A DNA stretch of 64,000 bases from Candidatus Ribeiella danica (GCA_016717335.1 JADKFS010000019.1:434001-498000), one strand, 5' to 3'; shown: positions 7,704 to 16,232, counted from the stretch's first letter. Numbers and translations: made by a program. Notes: generated by a model from the sequence alone, not told the origin.

Positions 7704-8639
7704 TTACTCGAAGCCGAGATTGCGCTCGAAGAAGGCCGCGGCTCGATCCACATATGCGGGCCGGTCGGCGAAATAGCCGCCGCAGTGCTCGGCGCCCGCG
7801 ACGACCCACAGCTCCTTCGGCTCGCCCGCGGTCTCGAACAGCGCGTGGGCGTGCGAGACCGGGATGAGGCTGTCGGCGTCGCCGTGGATCAGCAGGAGCG
7901 GGCGCGGGCTGAGCGCCGGCGCGGCCTCGATCGGCCGAACCGCGCCGAAGCGGTAGCCGTAGCGCCAGCCGTTCAACGTGTCGGCCAGCGGGACGACCAG
8001 GCGCGCCGGGAGGCGCAGCTGGCTCGCGCCGTGGGCGATCACCTCGGCGATGCCGGTGAACGGGCTATCGGCGATCACCGCGGCCACGCGCGGCTCGCGC
8101 GCCGCCAGCAGCAGCGCCACCGAGGCGCCCATCGAGTAGCCGATCAGCCCCAGCCGCGCGCCGGGCACGCGCCCGAGCGCGTAGGCCACCGCCGCCTCGG
8201 CGTCGCGCAGCTCGTAGTACGCCAGCGAGTGCTGCGCGACATCGCTCTGGCCGCGCGAGCGCCAGTCGAACAGCAGGACGTTGTAGCCCGCGCGCCACAG
8301 CCCGCTGCCGACCCCCAGCATATCGGCCTTGGGGCTGCGGTGGCCCGCCAGCGCGACGACGACGCGCCGCGACTCGGGGCGCGGCAGCCACCAGCCCGAC
8401 AGCCGCAGCCCATCGGCCGTCTGGAGCGCGATCTCCTCGTAGCCCTCGACCTGCGTCTCGAATGGCGAGAAGGTGTACTCGGAGAAGAACGTCGCCGGCG
8501 TGCGGACGTTGAGCTTGGCGGTGGCATAGGCCGCCACGCCGATCAGCATGCCCGCGGCGCCAAGCGCGGTCGCCCCTGCGATCTGGGCCAGGCGGCGCGA
8601 GGGCGCTGGCAGCCGGTGCCCATTGTGACGGATCTGCAT
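7704..8639 (-). CDS. Alpha/beta hydrolase
   Basis: A 311-residue serine hydrolase with an N-terminal hydrophobic segment (IAGATALGAAGMLIGVAAYA) that anchors or exports it. Motifs are the oxyanion-side VALAGHRSPK, the nucleophile elbow GYSMGAS, an acid in HGDADSLIP and the catalytic His in GAEHCGGY. The substrate is unknown; BAAT/acyl-CoA-thioesterase-like and S9-like families are alternatives. The start at 8639 is chosen because the minus-strand -10 (TACAAT, 8646-8651) places the transcript start on or next to this ATG, which implies a leaderless mRNA. In-frame starts further upstream lie in or before the promoter. Confidence 0.85.
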   Translation of the reverse strand: MQIRHNGHRLPAPSRRLAQIAGATALGAAGMLIGVAAYATAKLNVRTPATFFSEYTFSPFETQVEGYEEIALQTADGLRLSGWWLPRPESRRVVVALAGHRSPKADMLGVGSGLWRAGYNVLLFDWRSRGQSDVAQHSLAYYELRDAEAAVAYALGRVPGARLGLIGYSMGASVALLLAAREPRVAAVIADSPFTGIAEVIAHGASQLRLPARLVVPLADTLNGWRYGYRFGAVRPIEAAPALSPRPLLLIHGDADSLIPVSHAHALFETAGEPKELWVVAGAEHCGGYFADRPAYVDRAAAFFERNLGFE

Positions 8640-8645
8640 AAGGCT

Positions 8646-8654
8646 ATTGTAGCA
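8646..8654 (-). promoter_or_regulatory. Extended -10 promoter of the hydrolase gene
   Basis: TGCTACAAT on the minus strand, ending 6 nt before the ATG at 8639; no Shine-Dalgarno is seen, consistent with leaderless initiation. Confidence 0.55.
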
Positions 8655-8695
8655 CATGGCGGGGCGCCCGGCAGAGCATTCTTCTGGCGTGCTCC

Positions 8696-8808
8696 GGATC
8701 ACCCCACCCCCTGCCCCCGCCCCTGCCAGGGGCGGGGGTGAAAACTGGCACACGCCAAGAATTCCCCCTCTCCCGGCTGGGAGAGGGGGCAGGGGGGTGA
8801 GGGCAAAC
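8696..8808 (+). repeat. Modular hairpin element, copy 2 (degenerate core)
   Basis: It has the same GGATCACCCCACCCCCTGCC arm and CCCCCTCTCCC-GGCT-GGGAGAGGGGG arm as copy 1. The core is reduced to a short TGGC-ACAC-GCCA stem. It lies between the hydrolase promoter and the HNH gene end. Confidence 0.75.
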
Positions 8809-8821
8809 AATGAAGGCAGTA

Positions 8822-9328
8822 CTACTCGTAGGCGTACTTGCGCCAGACCTCGTGGCGCTCAAGCTCGCCGAGCAGCGCGAAGGCGACATACTGCGGCTGG
8901 CGCGGCCGGGTCGCCAGGAGCATGCTCGCCTCTTCGGGGGTGCGGCCGCCCTTGCGGTGGTTGCAGTCGCGGCAGGCCGTGACCACGTTCTCCCAGGTCG
9001 TCTGCCCGCCGCGCGAGCGCGGCATCACGTGGTCGACCGTCAGGTGGGTGCGGCCGGGCTGCGCGCCGCAGTACTGGCAGGTCTCGCGGTCGCGCGTCAG
9101 CACGCCGCGGCGCGAGCAGGGCAGCCGCAGCCGGCGCGGGATCTTGATATAGCGAACAAGCCGGATGACGACTGGGATTTCGAGGGAAAATCCCTGGGCG
9201 CGCAGGCGCTCCTCGGCGGCCTCGACCAGCTCGGCCTTCTCTTGGAGCAGCAGGACGATCGCGCGTCGCGTCGAGACAATTTGAAGCGGCTCGTAGCTTG
9301 CATTCAGAACGAGAACACGTTGCCCCAA
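8822..9328 (-). CDS. HNH endonuclease family protein
   Basis: A 168-residue protein beginning (M)GQRVLVLNASYEPLQIV, the typical opening of a widespread bacterial HNH family. The C-terminal half carries the zinc-type HNH fold: CQYCG, LTVDHVMPRSRGG, NVVTACRDCNHRKGGR. The N-terminal half is a helical domain of unknown role. The activity is presumed DNA cleavage; the biological role is unknown. The start is a TTG at 9328, chosen because homologues begin there and GGGGG precedes it; a longer in-frame extension to 9523 has no family support. A strong promoter lies 340 bp upstream, giving a long leader. Confidence 0.87.
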   Translation of the reverse strand: MGQRVLVLNASYEPLQIVSTRRAIVLLLQEKAELVEAAEERLRAQGFSLEIPVVIRLVRYIKIPRRLRLPCSRRGVLTRDRETCQYCGAQPGRTHLTVDHVMPRSRGGQTTWENVVTACRDCNHRKGGRTPEEASMLLATRPRQPQYVAFALLGELERHEVWRKYAYE

Positions 9329-9764
9329 GAGAAACCCCCTTTCCAAAGCCGCACGTCGGACGCACGCGCTCCAGCGAGGGGTCTTTCCCTCAGTTAGAGC
9401 GCTCTGCCTATGACATCTGCCGCGCTTGCGACGAGCACCGCACGGGCACTTCTGAACCGGCTCACGCGCCCCCGCTGGGGGGGAATAGCGCCACGATACG
9501 CCGTGTCTATCCGCCGACCGCACGATGGAGCGTGCAACACGCTATGCGTGGCGCACCTGTGCGTCGCAGGGGAGGGCCGCTGGTTGGTCTGGCGGTTCGA
9601 CATAGTTTACGATTTCTTAAACCAAGACTCTATCTTAGTGCCCATATGATCTTTCTCTAGCACTTACTAGAATACACGATTGGGGGCATGTCTGTCAAAT
9701 ATTAGGTGACCAAAATCGGTTAGAATAGGCTGCGCTTCACTTGCTGATGATTTGGAGGACTGCT
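9329..9764. other. Divergent intergenic region with long HNH leader
   Basis: 436 bp between the HNH gene and ridA with no convincing gene. It contains a GAGGG-GTCTTT-CCCTC hairpin (9377-9392) near the HNH start and an AT-rich promoter zone at 9600-9730. A stretch at 9390-9412 resembles the D-arm of a tRNA, but no cloverleaf can be folded. Confidence 0.6.
9669..9698 (-). promoter_or_regulatory. Sigma-70-type promoter reading toward the HNH gene
   Basis: TTGACA (9693-9698) and TATTCT (9669-9674) on the minus strand are 18 bp apart. Transcription would start near 9660, giving a ~330-nt untranslated leader before the TTG start at 9328. Confidence 0.65.
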
Positions 9765-10145
9765 ATGACACGCAGCGTGGTTTCCACCGCCGATGCGCCG
9801 CAGGCGATCGGCCCGTACTCGCAGGGCATCGCGCTGGATCGGCTGGTCTTTTGCTCCGGCCAGATCCCGCTGACGCCGCAGGGCACCCTGGTCGAGGGCG
9901 ATGTGGCCGCCCAGACGCGCCAGGTGCTGACGAACCTCAAGGGGGTGCTGGAGGCGGCCGGCAGCTCGCTCGCGCAGGTCCTCAAGACGACGGTGTTCCT
10001 GGCCGATATGGGCGAGTTTCAGGCCATGAACGCGGTCTACGCCGAGTTCTTCTCGGCCGACCCGCCGGCGCGCTCGACTGTGCAGGTGTCACGGCTGCCG
10101 CGCGACGCGCGCGTGGAGATCGAGGCGATCGGGCTGCGCGGCTGA
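9765..10145 (+). CDS. ridA: RidA family (YjgF/YER057c/UK114) deaminase
   Basis: A 126-residue cytosolic enzyme that hydrolyses reactive enamine/imine intermediates released by PLP enzymes such as threonine dehydratase. Typical features in order: STADAPQAIGPYSQG at the start, FCSGQIPLTPQG, the TNLKGVLEAAG helix, KTTVFLADM, and the signature PARSTVQVSRLPRDARVEIEAI with the substrate-binding Arg. The start at 9765 has GGAGG 5 nt upstream. A TAGAAT -10 (9721-9726) lies upstream. It is divergent from the HNH gene. Confidence 0.95.
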   Translation: MTRSVVSTADAPQAIGPYSQGIALDRLVFCSGQIPLTPQGTLVEGDVAAQTRQVLTNLKGVLEAAGSSLAQVLKTTVFLADMGEFQAMNAVYAEFFSADPPARSTVQVSRLPRDARVEIEAIGLRG

Positions 10146-10174
10146 TCTGCCACCGCCCAGACGATCGACGGCGG

Positions 10175-10322
10175 GGGGGGGCCCCCGGGCCGGGGGGGGG
10201 GGCAGCTCTGGCTGCCGCGCCGTGGTAGTACAGACTTCCAGAAAAGCGTGCCGGTTGTCGCCAGTTGGTTCTGCGGTTCTGTGGTTCTGTGGCCACGGAA
10301 CTGCAGAACCGCAGAACCGATC
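10175..10322. repeat. G/C tract and 8-bp-repeat hairpin between convergent genes
   Basis: G and C runs (10172-10202) are followed by an imperfect long hairpin (about 10267-10320) built from an 8-bp unit GGTTCTGT and its complement, CAGAACCG. It sits between the convergent ridA and ferredoxin-like genes and could act as a bidirectional terminator. Confidence 0.6.
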
Positions 10323-10362
10323 GCGGCAGCCCAAACCCGATACGAGCTTCCGGAACCCTGTG

Positions 10363-10734
10363 CTAGCCCGCGAGCGGGTTGCGCGCGAACACGTACTCCT
10401 CGACGACGTTTCCGCCGATCAGGTGCTCCTGGATGATCCGCTCCAGCACCTCGGGCGTGCAGGAGTGGTACCAGACGCCCTCGGGGTAGACGACCGCGAT
10501 CGGCCCGTGGACGCAGACGCGCAGGCAGTTGGCCTTGGTGCGGTAGACGCCGCCGCTGGCGAGCGAGAGCCTGAGCTGCTTGAGCCGCTTCTTGAGGTAG
10601 TCCCACGACTCGATGCTCGCCTCCCTGCCCGAGCACTTCGGCTCGCTCTGGTCGGCGCACAGCAGGATATGGCGCTTGTAGTCGCCGATCAGGTACTCGG
10701 CGGCTTTGGCCTGCAGCTCTTCTCGAAGCGACAT
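10363..10734 (-). CDS. (2Fe-2S) ferredoxin-domain protein
   Basis: A 123-residue cytosolic protein with a thioredoxin-like (2Fe-2S) ferredoxin domain. An ILLCADQSEPKCSG segment gives the first two cysteines, and TKANCLRVCVHGP the second pair, followed by GVWYHSCTPEVLERIIQEHL. This is the spacing found in stand-alone shethna-type and NuoE-like ferredoxins. The partner redox enzyme is unknown. The start at 10734 has GAGGAG 5 nt upstream and a -35/-10 pair upstream. Confidence 0.88.
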   Translation of the reverse strand: MSLREELQAKAAEYLIGDYKRHILLCADQSEPKCSGREASIESWDYLKKRLKQLRLSLASGGVYRTKANCLRVCVHGPIAVVYPEGVWYHSCTPEVLERIIQEHLIGGNVVEEYVFARNPLAG

Positions 10735-10771
10735 AGGCTCCTCGGCTGGTGTCGGGCGGCGCGGTGTCGGC

Positions 10772-10800
10772 ATTATAGCCGCGGCCTGCGGTCGGCGCAA
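10772..10800 (-). promoter_or_regulatory. Promoter of the ferredoxin-domain gene
   Basis: TTGCGC (10795-10800) and TATAAT (10772-10777) on the minus strand with a 17-bp spacer, 38 bp before the ATG. Confidence 0.65.
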
Positions 10801-10869
10801 CTGTGGTGCCTTCGGAACGCTTCTTGATAGGGTAGAGGGCCTTCGGCGCGGCCGCATACGCTCCGCTAA

Positions 10870-10975
10870 GGCATGGTTCAATTGAGCTTGACCGTTCATT
10901 GCCGCAAAGGCGTAGGGGCGCGCTATAGCGCGCCCGTACAGTGGCAAGGCGAAATCCCTGGAATTGAAACATGCC
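10870..10975. mobile_element. MITE-like 106-bp element, copy 1
   Basis: Ends GGCATGGTTCAATT / AATTGAAACATGCC are inverted repeats with one mismatch; the centre holds the palindrome GGGCGCGCTATAGCGCGCCC. A closely similar 105-bp copy in the same orientation is at 44158-44262. It has no coding capacity. The flanks show a possible TA duplication, which is ambiguous. Confidence 0.7.
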
Positions 10976-10989
10976 TACGGACTCTACCC

Positions 10990-11063
10990 TGGAACGAGGT
11001 GGGACCGGGGGCGGCTTCGCCGCCCCCAGCCCCGACATGTCTAAGACGAAAGTGAGGCCAGTG
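10990..11063 (+). other. Leader of the dehydrogenase gene with GC hairpin
   Basis: GGGGGCGGC-TTC-GCCGCCCCC (11009-11029) forms a 9-bp hairpin 35 bp upstream of the ATG at 11064. It may be a terminator remnant or a leader structure; no T-run follows. Confidence 0.4.
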
Positions 11064-12137
11064 ATGAGTAACGCCATCGTCGTGCTGGAGGGCGATCAGA
11101 CCGGACAGGAGCTGCTGGAGGAGGCGCTGCGCGTGCTCGATCCGGATGTCACCGGCCTCGATCTGAGCTTCCAGCGCTTCGACCTGAGCCTGGAGAACCG
11201 CCGCGCGACCGGCAACCAGGTCGTGCACGATGCCGCCCAGGCGATGATCGCGTCCGGCCTGGGCTTGAAGGCCGCGACGATCACGCCGGAGGAGAAGGGC
11301 GATGTCGGCAGCCCCAACGCGATCTTGCGCGAGGAGGTCGACGGCACGGTGATCGTGCGCACCGGCCGGCGCATCCCCGGCGTCCGCCCGGTCGGCGGGG
11401 TCTACGCGCCGATCGCGGTCATTCGCATGGCCGTGGGCGACGCCTACGGCGCGCAGGAGTGGCGCGAGGGCGCGGGCATGGACGAGGTGGCCTTCCGCAC
11501 CGAGCGGATCACCCGGCGCAACTGCCGCGCCGTGGCCGAGTACGCGTTTCACCACGCCGAGAAGCTGGGCGCCAAGGTCTTCGGCGGCCCCAAGTACACC
11601 GTCAGCCCGATCTACGAGGGCATGCTGAAGGAGGAGATGGACGAGGCCGCCCGGCGCTACCCCGCCGTCCGGTACGAGCCGCAGCTGATCGACGCCACCT
11701 ACGCGCTGCTGCTCGGCAGCATGGGCGACGCGCTGGTCATCCCGGCGCTGAACCGCGACGGCGACTGCATGAGCGACATGGTGCTGCGCATGTTCGGCTC
11801 GATCGCCGGCTCGGAGTCGCTGCTGATCGCCTTCGACGAGCAGTGGCGCGCGCGCGTGGTTATGGCCGAGGCGCCGCACGGCACCGCGCCGGCGCTGTTT
11901 CACAAGAACCTGGCCAACCCGATGGCGATGATCCTGGCCGGCGGATCGCTGCTCTCCTACGTCGGCGGAAAGGCGCAGCTGGCCGCGCGCGCGATCTCGG
12001 AGTCCGTTTTCGAGGCGGTCTACGACGGCGTGCGCACCGCCGACCTGCAGGGCCACGCGACGACGACCGAGTTCACGGATGAGGTGATCCGGCGCGTGAA
12101 GACGAAGATGGCGGTGTGGCCGTCCCTCAACGCCTGA
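11064..12137 (+). CDS. Isocitrate/isopropylmalate dehydrogenase family protein
   Basis: A 357-residue cytosolic beta-decarboxylating dehydrogenase. Family marks: VVLEGDQTGQELLEEA at the start, KAATITPEEKG.GSPNAILRE, RTGRRIPGVRPVGG, an Arg-rich substrate loop, FGGPKYTVSPIYEGM, the metal-binding NRDGDCMSDM and the cofactor-loop EAPHGTAPALF...NPMAMILAG. The GSPN segment fits isocitrate or a related 2-hydroxy-dicarboxylate better than isopropylmalate. The exact substrate and NAD/NADP choice cannot be set by eye. The start at 11064 has GAGG upstream; an ATG at 11037 is an alternative. It converges on the histidine kinase gene. Confidence 0.85.
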   Translation: MSNAIVVLEGDQTGQELLEEALRVLDPDVTGLDLSFQRFDLSLENRRATGNQVVHDAAQAMIASGLGLKAATITPEEKGDVGSPNAILREEVDGTVIVRTGRRIPGVRPVGGVYAPIAVIRMAVGDAYGAQEWREGAGMDEVAFRTERITRRNCRAVAEYAFHHAEKLGAKVFGGPKYTVSPIYEGMLKEEMDEAARRYPAVRYEPQLIDATYALLLGSMGDALVIPALNRDGDCMSDMVLRMFGSIAGSESLLIAFDEQWRARVVMAEAPHGTAPALFHKNLANPMAMILAGGSLLSYVGGKAQLAARAISESVFEAVYDGVRTADLQGHATTTEFTDEVIRRVKTKMAVWPSLNA

Positions 12138-12208
12138 TTGCAGATTGTAGATTGTAGATTGTAGATTGAGTGTCCTAATCTGCAATCTACAATCTGCAAT
12201 CTACAATG
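12136..12208. terminator. Heptamer-repeat hairpin between convergent genes
   Basis: A heptamer TAGATTG repeated about four times is followed by its complement CAATCTA repeated, giving a hairpin of ~28 bp with a short loop (TGTCCTAATC). It spans nearly the whole gap between the convergent dehydrogenase and kinase genes, so it probably terminates both. Confidence 0.6.
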
Positions 12209-12209
12209 C

Positions 12210-13493
12210 CTAGGCCAGAGGCAGCGCGAGGTAGAAGGTCGACCCGAGGCCCTCCTCGCTGGTGGCCCAGATCCGGCCGCCGTGGCCCTCGACCAGGTGC
12301 TTGGCGATCGCCAGGCCCAGGCCGGTGCCGCCGGCGTTGCGGGTGCGCGCCCGGTCGACCTTGTAGAAGCGCTCGAAGATCCGCGGCAGCTCCGACCGCG
12401 GGATGCCGACGCCGCTATCGGCCACGCTGATCAGCATCCACTCGCCCTTGCCGAGCGGCTGCGGCAGGCCGACCGTCGGCCGGCCCTGCTGCGCGAGCGG
12501 CGGGGTGCGCAGGCGCCGCTCGCCGGGCGCGTAGGGCAGCGGCGCGCTGCTGAGCCGCCGATCGACGTAGCCGACCTTGGCGGCCTCTTGCGCGACGCTG
12601 AGGGCGCAGGCGCGAATGACGATCTTGCCGCCCGCCGGCGTGAACTTGATCGCGTTGTGCAGCAGGTTCAGCAGCACCTGCCCGATCCGGCCGGAGTCCA
12701 TCAGCACCGGCGGCAGCTGGTCGGGCACCTCGATGCCGACCTGCAGCGCCTTGCGCTCGGCCTGCGGGCGGATGCGCTCGATCGCCCGCGCCGCGACCGG
12801 GGCCAGCGCCGTCGGCGCCAGCTGCAGCGCGACCCGGCCAGACTCGATCTGCGACAGCTCGTGCAGCTCGTCGACCAGCTGCGTGACCGCGTCGACCTCC
12901 TGGGCCATCTGGCTGAGCATCCGCTCGGCGATCGCCGGCGGCGGCGCGGACTGCAGCGTCTCGACCAGCAGCTTGACCGAGGCCAGCGGCGTGCGCAGCT
13001 CGTGCGAGACGTTCGCGACCATGTCGCGGCGGGCGCGCTCGAGCAGGTTGATCTGCGTGACGTCGCGGATCAGCAGCACCGCGCCGCGCATCTCGGCGGC
13101 CTCCAGCAGCATCGCCCGCAGCCGCAGCGTGCGCCCGCCGCTCAGCGGCTGGAGCACCAGCTCGCGCGTCTCGCCGTCGCGCAGCACCTCCTGGACCAGC
13201 GTGTCGGCCTGGTAGTCGCGCACCAGCGCGATCAGCCCCTCGCCGATCGTCTCGGCGCTCTCCACCCCCAGCAGCGCCTCGGCCTGCCGGTTCAGGTAGC
13301 GCACCTGGCGCTCCTGGTCGACGACGATCAGCCCCGAGTCGAGCGCGTCGGCCGCGGCGCGAAACAGCGGCGTGAACAGCTCGCGCGGCGGCGGCGCGGC
13401 CTCGATGATGATGTGCCGGCGACGCCAGAGCCACAGCGCCCAGCCGAGGGCGGCGGCCAGGGCCATTGTGAGAAAGATAGATAGGGCGTTCAT
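12210..13493 (-). CDS. PhoR-like sensor histidine kinase
   Basis: A 427-residue membrane kinase: one N-terminal transmembrane helix (SIFLTMALAAALGWALWLW), a PAS-like domain (SGLIVVDQERQVRYLNRQAEALLG), the H box with the phospho-His near residue 163 (NVSHELRTPLASVK), the N box (NLLHNAIKFT), G1 (DSGVGI), F (FERFYKV) and G2 (GTGLGLAIAKHLVEGHGG). About 50 unusual residues (VDRRLSSAPLPYAPGERR...GKGEW) are inserted between the N and G1 boxes. The start at 13493 is preferred over 13511, which lies in GTGACAGG repeats. The gene lies 82 bp downstream of the OmpR/PhoB-type regulator gene, presumably its partner. Confidence 0.92.
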   Translation of the reverse strand: MNALSIFLTMALAAALGWALWLWRRRHIIIEAAPPPRELFTPLFRAAADALDSGLIVVDQERQVRYLNRQAEALLGVESAETIGEGLIALVRDYQADTLVQEVLRDGETRELVLQPLSGGRTLRLRAMLLEAAEMRGAVLLIRDVTQINLLERARRDMVANVSHELRTPLASVKLLVETLQSAPPPAIAERMLSQMAQEVDAVTQLVDELHELSQIESGRVALQLAPTALAPVAARAIERIRPQAERKALQVGIEVPDQLPPVLMDSGRIGQVLLNLLHNAIKFTPAGGKIVIRACALSVAQEAAKVGYVDRRLSSAPLPYAPGERRLRTPPLAQQGRPTVGLPQPLGKGEWMLISVADSGVGIPRSELPRIFERFYKVDRARTRNAGGTGLGLAIAKHLVEGHGGRIWATSEEGLGSTFYLALPLA

Positions 13494-13575
13494 CGAGTGA
13501 CAGGGTGACAAGGTGACAGGGTGACAGGGTGATAGGCGCAGCCGCGCTTTGTCACCCCCTCACCCCCTCACCTTG
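13494..13575. repeat. Octamer-type repeat between regulator and kinase genes
   Basis: GGTGACAG/GGTGACAA units on one side and CACCCCCTCACC / CACCTTGTCA on the other form an inverted arrangement that could fold as a hairpin inside the two-gene transcript. Confidence 0.5.
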
Positions 13576-14265
13576 TCATTGAGGCGGTACCTCGAAGCGG
13601 TAGCCGACGCCGCGGACGGTCTGGATATAGATCGGGTGTCCGGGGTCGGCCTCGACCTTCTCGCGCAGCCAGCGGATGTGGACGTCGACCGTGCGGCTGT
13701 CGCCCAGGAAGTCATAGCCCCAGACGCGCTCGAGCAGCACGTCGCGCGAGAGCGCCATGCCGCGGTTGCGGATCAGGCAGGTGAGCAGGTCGAACTCTTT
13801 CTGCGAGAGGGTCAGCTCGGCGCCATCGCGCCAGGCGCGGCGCGAGCCGGTGTCGACGCGCAGCGCGCCGGCGTCGAGCACCTCGCGGCTGCCGGCCGGC
13901 TGGCGGTCGCTCCGGCGCATGATCGCGCGGACGCGGGCGAGCAGCTCGCCCAGGCTGAACGGCTTGGCGACGTAGTCGTCGGCGCCGAGCTCCAGGCCGG
14001 CGATCCGGTCGACCTCGTCCTGGCGCGCGGTGAGCATCAGGATCGGCACGTCGCTCTCCTGGCGCAGGATGCGGCAGACCGAGAAGCCGTCGAGCCGCGG
14101 CAGCATGACGTCGAGGATCAGCAGGTCGGGCTGCTCGCGGCGCGCGAGCTCCAGGCCGCGCACGCCGTCGGCGGCGGTCACAACCGTGTAGCCCTCGCGC
14201 TCGAGGTTGTAGCGCAGGGTCTCCGAGAGGGTCGGCTCGTCTTCGACAAGCAGGATTGTTGGCAT
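13576..14265 (-). CDS. OmpR/PhoB-family response regulator
   Basis: A 229-residue cytosolic transcription factor. The receiver domain has the acid pair (VEDEP), the phospho-Asp in LLILDVMLP near residue 53, the switch Thr in LMLTA and Lys in AKPF. The C-terminal winged helix (residues ~130-229) has LTLSQKEFDLL, SRDVLLERVWGYDF, SRTVDVHIRWLREK and the final YIQTVRGVGYRFE. It probably pairs with the kinase just downstream. Phosphate control is a guess from similarity; no phosphate genes are nearby. The start at 14265 begins MPTILLVEDEP. Confidence 0.93.
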   Translation of the reverse strand: MPTILLVEDEPTLSETLRYNLEREGYTVVTAADGVRGLELARREQPDLLILDVMLPRLDGFSVCRILRQESDVPILMLTARQDEVDRIAGLELGADDYVAKPFSLGELLARVRAIMRRSDRQPAGSREVLDAGALRVDTGSRRAWRDGAELTLSQKEFDLLTCLIRNRGMALSRDVLLERVWGYDFLGDSRTVDVHIRWLREKVEADPGHPIYIQTVRGVGYRFEVPPQ

Positions 14266-14372
14266 AGATACTGTCTGTAGATTCTTCGCTAAAACTTGAT
14301 ATCGAGCGGCCGCATGAAAAGTATACAGCGCCGCCTTTAAATCTATGTTAAGGAAACCGCAGCAGTTTCGTG

Positions 14373-15536
14373 TCACTCGGGGATCGCCCGCTTGACGCCG
14401 TCGCTGGCGCGGCAGACGTAGATCGCCGGCTCGCCGCCGGTCGCGGCGCGGTAGGCCACCGCGACATCGTGCTGGAAGCGCTGGACCGCCTGCCGCTCGA
14501 CCAGGCTGACCGTGCAGCCGCCGAAGCCGGCGCCGGTGAGCCGCGAGCCGTAGCAGCCCGGCACGCGCTGCGCCGCCGCGACCAGCACGTCCATCTGCGG
14601 GATGCTGACCTCGTAGTCGTCGCGCAGGCTGGCGTGCGACTCGTTCATCAGCCGGCCGAAGCCGGCCACGTCGCCGGACTCGAGCGCGGCGGCGCTGCGC
14701 AGCGCGCGGTCGTTCTCGGTGATCACGTGGCGCGCGCGGGCGCGCACCGGCTCGGGCAGCTCGGACTCGTGCTCGCGGAGCTGCGCCACCGTCACGTCGC
14801 GCAGGGCCAAGATCTTGGGGTACCACTGCTTGAAGATCCGCACGGCCTGCTCGCACTCCTGGCGGCGCTGGTTGTAGGCCGAGGCGGCCAGGCTGCGCTC
14901 GAGCTTGCTGTCGCACACGACGATCTGCGCGTCGGGGGGCAGCGGCACCGGCCGGTAGCTCAGGTCGCGGCAGTCGAGCAGCAGCGCGTGGTCCTGCTGG
15001 CCGAGCGCGGAGATGAACTGGTCCATGATCCCGCACTGCACGCCGACGAAAGTGTTCTCGGCGCCCTGGGCCAGCAGCGCCAGCTCCTCGCCCAGCAGGT
15101 TGAGGCGGTTGAGCACCTGGAAGGTGTAGCCGGTGGCGACCTCAAGCGCGGCCGAGGAGGAGAGGCCGGAGCCGCGCGGCACGTCGCTGGTGATCAGCAG
15201 GTTGGCGCCGCTGAGCGTGTGTCCGGCCACCAGCAGGCCCTTGAGCACGCCGCGGATGTAGTTGCTCCAGGGGTGCTCGGCGCTGCGCTCGATCTGCCCC
15301 AGCGCGAACTCATCCTCGTCGCCGATGTCGAGCGCGACGACGTGGACGCGATCGTCTTCGCGTGGGCGGGCCGCCACGTAGGTCGCCCGGTCGATCGCGG
15401 CCGGGAAGACAAAGCCGTCGTTGTAGTCGGTGTGCTCGCCGATCAGGTTGACGCGGCCGGGCGCGCGGACCATCAGGTGCGGGTGGATGCCGTAGCGCTG
15501 CTCGAACTGGTCGCGGATGGCGGTAACATCAAGCAT
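14373..15536 (-). CDS. galK: Galactokinase
   Basis: A 387-residue GHMP-family kinase that phosphorylates alpha-D-galactose to galactose 1-phosphate in the Leloir pathway. The galactokinase signature GRVNLIGEHTDYNDGFVFP is near the start, the ATP-binding loop is PRGSGLSSSAALEVA, the catalytic Asp region is VGVQCGIMDQF, and the third motif is GSRLTGAGFGGCTVSL. The length is typical. It stands alone; no galT or galE is seen. The start at 15536 has AGGAA upstream and a good extended -10 further out. Confidence 0.95.
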   Translation of the reverse strand: MLDVTAIRDQFEQRYGIHPHLMVRAPGRVNLIGEHTDYNDGFVFPAAIDRATYVAARPREDDRVHVVALDIGDEDEFALGQIERSAEHPWSNYIRGVLKGLLVAGHTLSGANLLITSDVPRGSGLSSSAALEVATGYTFQVLNRLNLLGEELALLAQGAENTFVGVQCGIMDQFISALGQQDHALLLDCRDLSYRPVPLPPDAQIVVCDSKLERSLAASAYNQRRQECEQAVRIFKQWYPKILALRDVTVAQLREHESELPEPVRARARHVITENDRALRSAAALESGDVAGFGRLMNESHASLRDDYEVSIPQMDVLVAAAQRVPGCYGSRLTGAGFGGCTVSLVERQAVQRFQHDVAVAYRAATGGEPAIYVCRASDGVKRAIPE

Positions 15537-15594
15537 GGGTCGTTCCTGTCTTGCATACAAATACGGCCGCCGCGCGGGCGCCGCGGCTGGGACA

Positions 15595-15603
15595 ATTATA
15601 GCA
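15595..15603 (-). promoter_or_regulatory. Extended -10 promoter of galK
   Basis: TGCTATAAT on the minus strand about 60 bp before the galK ATG; the -35 region is weak, as expected for an extended -10 promoter. Confidence 0.6.
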
Positions 15604-15751
15604 TGTCGTGCCGACAGCGATCTGTTTCTTGCGGGGCTGCGCCCCGGCCCCCTGCCCCAGTCATCTTGTCGTCTTGTCATCTTGTCACCTTGTCACCTTT
15701 TCTCCGGGGCGCTGCGCCCCCGGCCCCCCGCCCGGGGGAACCCGCGCCGGT

Positions 15752-15855
<104 letters not shown>

Positions 15856-16035
15856 CGCCCCCCCGGGGCCGCGCCGGGGGGGGCCCGCCCGGGGGGGGGT
15901 TCCCCGGTCCCCCTCCGGCAACTGATGCCGTCTCCATTTCAATGCGAGTGGCGCATGCCCATCCACATTCCGACCGGGCGGGCTGCAACGGGCTGTGTCA
16001 CCTGTTCATCGTTCCAAGCCTGTTGTCACGTTGTT

Positions 16036-16232
16036 ACCTTGTCTCCTTGTCTCCTTGTCTCCTTGTCTCCTTGTCTCCTTGTCTCCTTGTCTCCTTGTCT
16101 CCTTGTCTCCTTGTCTCCTTGTCTCCTTGTCTCCTTGTCTCCTTGTCTCCTTGTCTCCTTGTCTCCTTGTCTCCTTGTCTCCTTGTCTCCTTGTCTCCTT
16201 GTCTCCTTGTCTCCTTGTCTCCTTGTCTCCTT
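16036..16232 (+). repeat. Tandem octamer array CCTTGTCT
   Basis: About 24 perfect head-to-tail copies of an 8-bp unit (CCTTGTCT). It is long enough to change copy number by slippage. It lies ~150 bp upstream of the FAD oxidoreductase start. Shorter arrays of the same unit recur at 54.6-54.8 and 60.4-60.7 kb and in coding form in trmD and this oxidoreductase. Confidence 0.95.

Noticed and set aside
9385..9440. tRNA-like stretch (CAGTTAGAGCGCTCTGCC)
   Set aside because: It resembles a D-arm, but the anticodon and acceptor stems do not pair and no T-arm follows.
8822..9523. Longer N-terminal form of the HNH protein
   Set aside because: The extra 65 residues have no family match and homologues begin at the GQRVLVLNASYEPL segment.
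13520..15040. A 486-codon minus-strand frame extending the response regulator upstream
   Set aside because: The upstream part is the out-of-frame shadow of galK; the regulator starts at 14265.
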